Below are positions 58,957 through 64,000 of a DNA stretch of 64,000 nucleotides, piece after piece; the first letter of the stretch is position 1, and every line of letters begins with the position of its first letter. This DNA comes from Cyathus striatus. Lineage: Eukaryota > Basidiomycota > Agaricomycetes > Agaricales > Nidulariaceae. Below the pieces are notes generated by a model. That model had not been told where the DNA came from and did no database searches. It saw only the letters and a list, made by a program, of their open reading frames with translations. Location of the stretch: assembly GCA_025738555.1 (NCBI GenBank), contig JAOVFP010000007.1, forward strand, positions 2,852,001-2,916,000, read 5' to 3'. Both the position numbers and the translations under genes were made by a program.

Positions 58957-59511
58957 CTTCCCCCAGCCCACATGTACAACCAAACCAGAACCCGCTTCGA
59001 CTTTCTTGCTCATACCCTTTCATACCCTCCATACGTTCCTCGACAATACTATACCTAACACCCCGGATCGGATCTGTACTAGCTCACTACTCCCCCTCAC
59101 ACCCTTTTTTACCCGCCTTGCGACACCCCCTCTACCTATCTGCTTTTTGTTCTTTCGTTTTCACCGTTTTGTTATGTCCCGTCCGCTCGTTTTGCGTTAC
59201 ATGATGTCTTGCCTTGCACTGAATATGTCTGCTGCTACCTCTTCATTTCTTGATAGTGTACTTTTATATACGTATATCCGTTTACTGTTGTAGGTTCCCC
59301 CCGCAGGTGGATTCTGTTTTTGGTATTTGCCTTTCCCTTTTTTTCGTTTTCCTATTTCGTTTTTTCTTGTTTCTTTTGTAGGAGAAGTGTAGTATATGGT
59401 TACTTTCTCCTGCTTGCTTTTGAGAATAGATATTATCTTGGTGAACAATATTTCGTGTTCGTTGTCTATTTACATTTTACGCAATAATATTTATGAAGGA
59501 AATGGGAAGTT
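58957..59511. other. Intergenic between convergent CHS7 and ferroxidase genes
   Basis: The shared 3' region. T-rich in the second half (TTTGTTCTTTCGTTTTC, CCTTTTTTTCGTTTTCC). No gene. Confidence 0.4.
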
Positions 59512-61652
59512 CTAAGTTGGGTAAGGTCCCAATGTCCATCCGCTTAAATCTGTGGTTGACTGATGACCCGCTGCGTTTCCAGAGTTTGGCAATCCGTCTG
59601 CTGTACATTGAACCTTGAGTTCTGGGGGCGGTGTGTTCCGTTGCTGTGCTAGCAATGGAGCTTCGATAAATTGAACTGCTAGTCCTGCTTCGAGATGCCA
59701 TTCGATGTGACCTTTCATTTTGTTCAGTTATGTTACTTCCCTGGGATGCGATGGACTTACAGTGGAAGAACCAACCACCAGGATTGTCAGCTACGAAACG
59801 CAGCGTTGCTCCTGCTCCGGCGGGAATTTGAACTGTATCCCTCCGCATAGGATTCTTCTGCCCTTCTACTACTGGTGGGTTTATACTTTTGTCAGAGGAT
59901 GTAAAGTCGGTTGTGCGTTGGACAATTTGGAATTGGTGTCCGTGAATGTGGCTATTTTATTCGTGAAGACTTGTAAATTTATCGAAGGGGTTCGACTTAC
60001 AATGGATGACCTCCAGAATCAGCGTTCTGAACTACAAGGTCAACAACATCGAACGGGTTAAATACGAATGTTGAGGGCCCGTATATACTTGGAATTGTTG
60101 CATTCTGTCCCATGGTCAACTCTGATAGGACCAGGGGAACAAGCGGAGAGTTATAGGTGATGTTGTTGAATATTCCCCTGTTGGTCCCATCTGTCATTAG
60201 GTCGAAATTGGCTTGTAGGACGAGTGTTCTAGTCATCTTTGGCTGTGGAATTACTTTGATTGGGACGAGGGATATGTCGTTCACTTCGGGGTATGAGTTG
60301 CGCGTTGTTTGAGGACCGAGAGGGGCCTTTGCGTTGTATGTCACTGACGCGGTTACATCTACGATGGAGATTTATAAATGATATCACTTGTTGGAAATGT
60401 ATAACGCACTTGGGTTGAGCGAGGGAGGGACGACGTCGAACATGGCTGTTGTGAGTGTATTAATTTCTATCACCGTGCATCATACATAGAACTTACCTGT
60501 ATCCATATTGGCATGTATAGCCCAATTATGTGAGGTATCCGAACGAGCCTTGACGAGAACTGAGTATCTCTGAGCAACAGCCACCTTTAACGTGTTAATA
60601 GAAGAAGGCTGGACATCGGTTCCATCTACTTCAATAATCGTCATATCGTGACCATCAATCCAGAAAGCAAACGAAGCAAATGCTCCAGTGTTAACGACCC
60701 GAAGACGGTATGTCTTTCCAGGCTGGAAGTTCAGGGTAGCATTTTGATTAAATCCGACCGCCGAAGTGACTGGGTCAGGGTGAGTCCCTGGGATTGGAGG
60801 GAGGTATTTCCCGTTCTGGGAAAAGTAGATTAGTGCGTTATCTGTATGTTATGGTGAGCAAATGATTTACGGAAAGTCTAAATTAACTATACCTGGTATA
60901 GGCTCCACTCCATCTGGATTGGAGGTACTTAAATATTGTGTGAGTAGAGCATCGTGTTGCTGATGATACCAGTCACCGAGGACGACTGTAATTTCAGCGT
61001 CGTAGCGGTAGTGCTCAGTTGTAGGATGAATGACAACTGGTGCACGAAGACCATCCACATAATGACCCTGGTTATAATTTTAGATCGGTTACATATTGTA
61101 TGCAAAAGGAACATACATAAGCATGGGAGTGCACCCAGTAGGTTCCAAACTGTCCTGACGTATCCACCTGGAAATTAAATGTAAGCTTTATAATATCTTT
61201 ATTATTAATGAATGACCTACAGGAACTGTATATGTGAAAGATTGTCCGGGAGGGATACCGCTGAAGTAGTGTTAGCACATACTGAATTAATTAATACACC
61301 GTCAACTCACCACTGGGAGACGCCCATGGCACCATCGAACCACGACGTGGAATTAAAGAACATGCCATGGTGATGCAAGGTGGTTGGTTGGTCGATAGAA
61401 TTAAATGCATGCACGACGAGCCTATCCGTGGACTTGACTTCGATAGGTGGTGGTCTAAGTAATCGTCAATATCCTTTCAATGCGAAAAAGAGGTAAAACT
61501 CACGGCCAGGTACCATTGACTCCAATGACTCTGCGAGAAAATTGGCCGTCTGGGTTTGCGTTCTGAACGTAGGTGATATTCCACCATATTTCATGAACTC
61601 CGGCCCAGACTGGACCTACAAGAAACAGTATCAAACAATGCAGAAGACGCAT
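59512..61652 (-). CDS. FET3: Fet3-type multicopper ferroxidase lacking a membrane anchor
   Basis: A copper oxidase that in yeast oxidises Fe(II) for the Ftr1 permease at the plasma membrane. Ten exons (61652-61504, 61454-61311, 61260-61221, 61167-61117, 61067-60893, 60841-60497, 60445-60410, 60358-60001, 59951-59761, 59711-59512) give 562 residues in closed phase. A signal peptide ([18 protein letters not shown]) precedes three cupredoxin domains. Copper ligands are in [39 protein letters not shown] and [20 protein letters not shown]. Acidic residues associated with iron oxidation appear in [20 protein letters not shown] and [12 protein letters not shown]. The protein stops right after TLGPYPT, where relatives continue into a transmembrane helix; no helix is encoded downstream in any frame. 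It is predicted to be secreted. No FTR1 neighbour is present. It could alternatively be a laccase-like ferroxidase. Confidence 0.92.
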
Positions 61653-61700
61653 GTTGGGAGGTGCAATGAGGATACCTACTGTTCACCTCGTCCTCCTCTC

Positions 61701-61706
61701 TTATAA
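61701..61706 (-). promoter_or_regulatory. TATA-like element of the ferroxidase gene
   Basis: TTATAAGGAC (plus strand) reads CCTTATAAG on the gene strand, about 50 bases upstream of the ATG, followed by a purine-rich leader. Confidence 0.45.
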
Positions 61707-61709
61707 GGA

Positions 61710-62946
61710 CCAGCGCAGGGTTAAACAATGAAAGGAAGAACCTTGTTATTTCATTCATACTTTTCTGAGCACGGCATAGCATGGACTGACACATGTCTAT
61801 GTACCAGGGTGAAGGTATTTCTATTTATATCAACAGCAGGTGAACACGCACAAATGGCGCTGACAGTAGTAGATTTCACCCTATGCATACAAAAGGGAAA
61901 AGATTATAGCATAAATCAAACTGTTTCAACTAACAGTACGTTCACGTTCAGCAGGGACCCCACAGTGCAAAGTACTGTGCAGCGTATACCTACCCGAAAA
62001 AGATGGATTTCGATATACTAGGGTTATGAGGTCAAAAATAGACTCAGGGAGAGAACCAGGAACTAGACTCCTGCTCCATTTTACTCGATTCCAGGGTGAT
62101 TTTAATTGAATGAGCTTATCCTACAGCGCGGACTCGGAGATGTACGCCTAAAAGGTTACTAGCTAGATTTTCGGGCATATTTTAAGATACTTATACTTAT
62201 ATGATAGAATCAAGATAGAATCACGTGAAGGCTGATAGATTATGCCCACCAAGTGTAATACTAGCTACAGAAGGTACATAGGACAAAAATGCAGGAGCCA
62301 GGTACTGACAGCGATATTTTACACAAAAGGAACATAACTACCTCTCTTACTGAAAGTTATGATATGTTATTCGTCAATGATTTACACTTGACGTGGAGGT
62401 TGACATATCCACCCTGTCCGGGAACAGTATTACAAAACAAACGGTTTTGATTGGCTTAGACAACCCGCAGGAGAACGTAAGTACTATCTCTCGCCATCAC
62501 AATACGTCGATCAACGTCTAGTCTGCAGTCTATCATGCCACTCGTCTCCTTCATGTCATTGTCAATCGCACTGCAGTGCCAAGCATACTGTAGCTAGACT
62601 AATTTTATGTCCTCCGAATTAAGTCAAGCACATGGAATCATGAATTCAGTTGGGGAGGAGTAAATATAAATAATCCTTTTACTGTAACAGGTATTTGTTA
62701 ATGTTGTGCTGTCGCGTCAGATCTCACGGAATGTTTTATTCTGTAACACATCAAGTTCAATCCTTCAGTGAAGACACGGAGTTTCAACTCCTGTAGCGAG
62801 TTAGATGAAATATAAACGCGTCAACAATAAGTACTGGAAATATCCGACTCTTGAAGGTTCTACATATATAGTAAACCTTCCGAAGAAAGAGGAATTAAAA
62901 TTTTTTAACTTTTGACTCGTTTTGAAAACGATTCAAATTGCCCATA
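61710..62946. other. Intergenic
   Basis: No gene seen. A 97-codon plus frame (61728-62021) has no domain features and overlaps the ferroxidase promoter, so it was not called. Confidence 0.4.
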
Positions 62947-63042
62947 TGACGAGAGTGGGGTTCGAACCCACGCCCCGAAAGACCAGATATACCTTAATGG
63001 TAACGGATTGGACACCACCTTAGACCGCTCGGTCATCTCACC
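62947..63042 (-). tRNA. Type-II (Leu/Ser-class) tRNA gene, isotype unresolved
   Basis: On the minus strand: acceptor GGTGAGA pairs with TCTCGTC (two wobbles), box A is TGACCGAGCGGT, a variable arm GTCTTTCGGGGC suggests a type-II tRNA, and the T arm GTGGGTTCGAACCCCAC has a perfect 5-bp stem with box B GGTTCGAACCC. The length of 96 bases exceeds a plain type-II tRNA by about 10, so a short intron after the anticodon is likely. The middle (GTGTCCAATCCGTTACCATTAAGG) does not fold cleanly and I could not fix the anticodon. A degenerate copy is possible, but boxes A and B are intact. Confidence 0.8.
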
Positions 63043-64000
63043 ATAAAGGGGTAGTTTAGCAGCTGAGAGCTAGGGGCACTCCCGGACCTTCGATAGCGTG
63101 GTTTGGAGGCGCATGGTTTAAGTTAGGTTTCATCTTTCGTGTAATAGACCGACTGGTTCACATACATGTCATCTCAGTCACTAATAAATTGATATACATA
63201 CAAATGGCTTTTTGGTCCGGTTGGATTGTTATGTTTACAAGACAGAAGCATGACTTTGCATCGCCCGTATGACTCCAGTCTAGAATCAAAAACAACTCGC
63301 ATGGTCCTTTTGGCTTTCATCAATGGTGCCCTGTGGTGACGGTCAAAGGAAGATAAAAACAAAAGAGTTTCGTTGACATAATCACAACAAATTGTAAAGT
63401 AAAGACAAAGAACCGCATCATATCACACAAAGATCACATGGACCAAAACGGTTCGTTGCAAATATGGACGAGCATGAACAAGGAACAATTATGCTAGGTC
63501 TGTATGTCGGAAAATTTGTAAAAACCATATCAGTTGCTGACCTTCCTGATGGACTTATATGACGTGACCAGCTTCGGCGGCGAGCCATATTAGCCACTTA
63601 TAAGGCCGCATAATCCCTGGTACTTGCCTGGTACATATTATAAATGCTGATTTGTTTTCCAGCGGCAAGCATATCAGTTCACATAAGTTATAATCTTGCT
63701 TGACACGTAACTCCCTAGAATACATATCAGGTCTCATTACTTATGATTATTTCAGACGTGCTTCCCAAAGGCAAGCATATCAGAATATATCCCCTCTGAA
63801 TATCTCTGGTATGACACTCTAGGCAGTAATATCAGGCTATGTCACATATGGTCATTCTGGTAGGTTGCTTCAAGGTATGCATATCAGTTGCATATCAGAT
63901 CATGTTACCTGTGGTCACTTCTATCTACATGATTATACCCAGGACACGTATCAAGTCATATTATCATGTGTTATACTTTGGTTATACTCTGTTATACTGA
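63043..64000. other. Intergenic with scattered CATATCAG repeats
   Basis: No gene. The word GCAAGCATATCAG occurs at 63665 and 63771, and shorter CATATCAG/ATATCAGGT words recur about every 50-110 bp up to 63900. This is a weak dispersed repeat running out of the window. Confidence 0.4.

Overview
The window is nuclear DNA of a filamentous basidiomycete, most likely an Agaricomycete. Genes are split by many 45-80 bp GT-AG introns. The recognisable proteins belong to families typical of mushroom-forming fungi: a tripeptidyl-peptidase-type sedolisin, a small cysteine-rich secreted 'glycopeptide' protein, indoleamine 2,3-dioxygenase, a Fet3-type ferroxidase, a Chs7 chitin-synthase export chaperone and a NACHT/NLR-type gene. 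All intron models below were built by eye; for the seven main genes the exon phases close without error.

Layout. 1-4.8 kb: gene-poor, with an LTR-like relic. 4865-9459: a complete but dead hAT transposon (8-bp target duplication, TGA-riddled transposase). 9.5-26.5 kb: the main gene island, with an unidentified minus-strand coding tail (9825-10305), ILV2 acetolactate synthase (11371-13587, +), a small secreted protein (14291-15145, -), a sedolisin protease (17580-19901, -), a small motif-bearing protein (20772-21540, +), a 290-bp inverted duplication (22356-23295) and indoleamine 2,3-dioxygenase (24928-26452, +). 26.5-55 kb: an AT-rich, CpG-poor block. It is built from a tRNA-related repeat present about 17 times and is invaded by an LTR retroelement relic (31513-33992), a CACTA-like element carrying two MITEs and a GTCACA satellite (36142-38318), and two nested elements of one TATGGAAA inverted-repeat family with 6-bp target duplications (45660-52219 and 47494-50613). 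It also holds a truncated CHS7 pseudogene (40425-40767) and a NACHT pseudogene (43012-45659). 55-64 kb: a second gene island with intact CHS7 (55306-58956, +), convergent with a Fet3-type ferroxidase (59512-61652, -), then a type-II tRNA gene (62947-63042, -).

How the genes fit together. There is no operon-like or biosynthetic cluster. The genes serve separate jobs: branched-chain amino acid synthesis, extracellular acid proteolysis, a small secreted protein, tryptophan to kynurenine conversion, chitin synthase trafficking and iron or copper oxidation. The strongest theme is genome defence and decay. Transposons and one duplicated gene carry nonsense and C-to-T changes at CpG, nested insertions can be ordered in time from target duplications, and a NACHT gene was interrupted by one of the elements.

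Most notable points: nested foldback elements of an unassigned family with 6-bp target duplications; the tRNA-derived repeat array; CpG decay seen by comparing CHS7 with its duplicate; a 1.9-kb intron inside intact CHS7; an acetolactate synthase with Ala and Leu at the two classic herbicide-site positions; and a Fet3-type oxidase that ends where the membrane anchor should begin.
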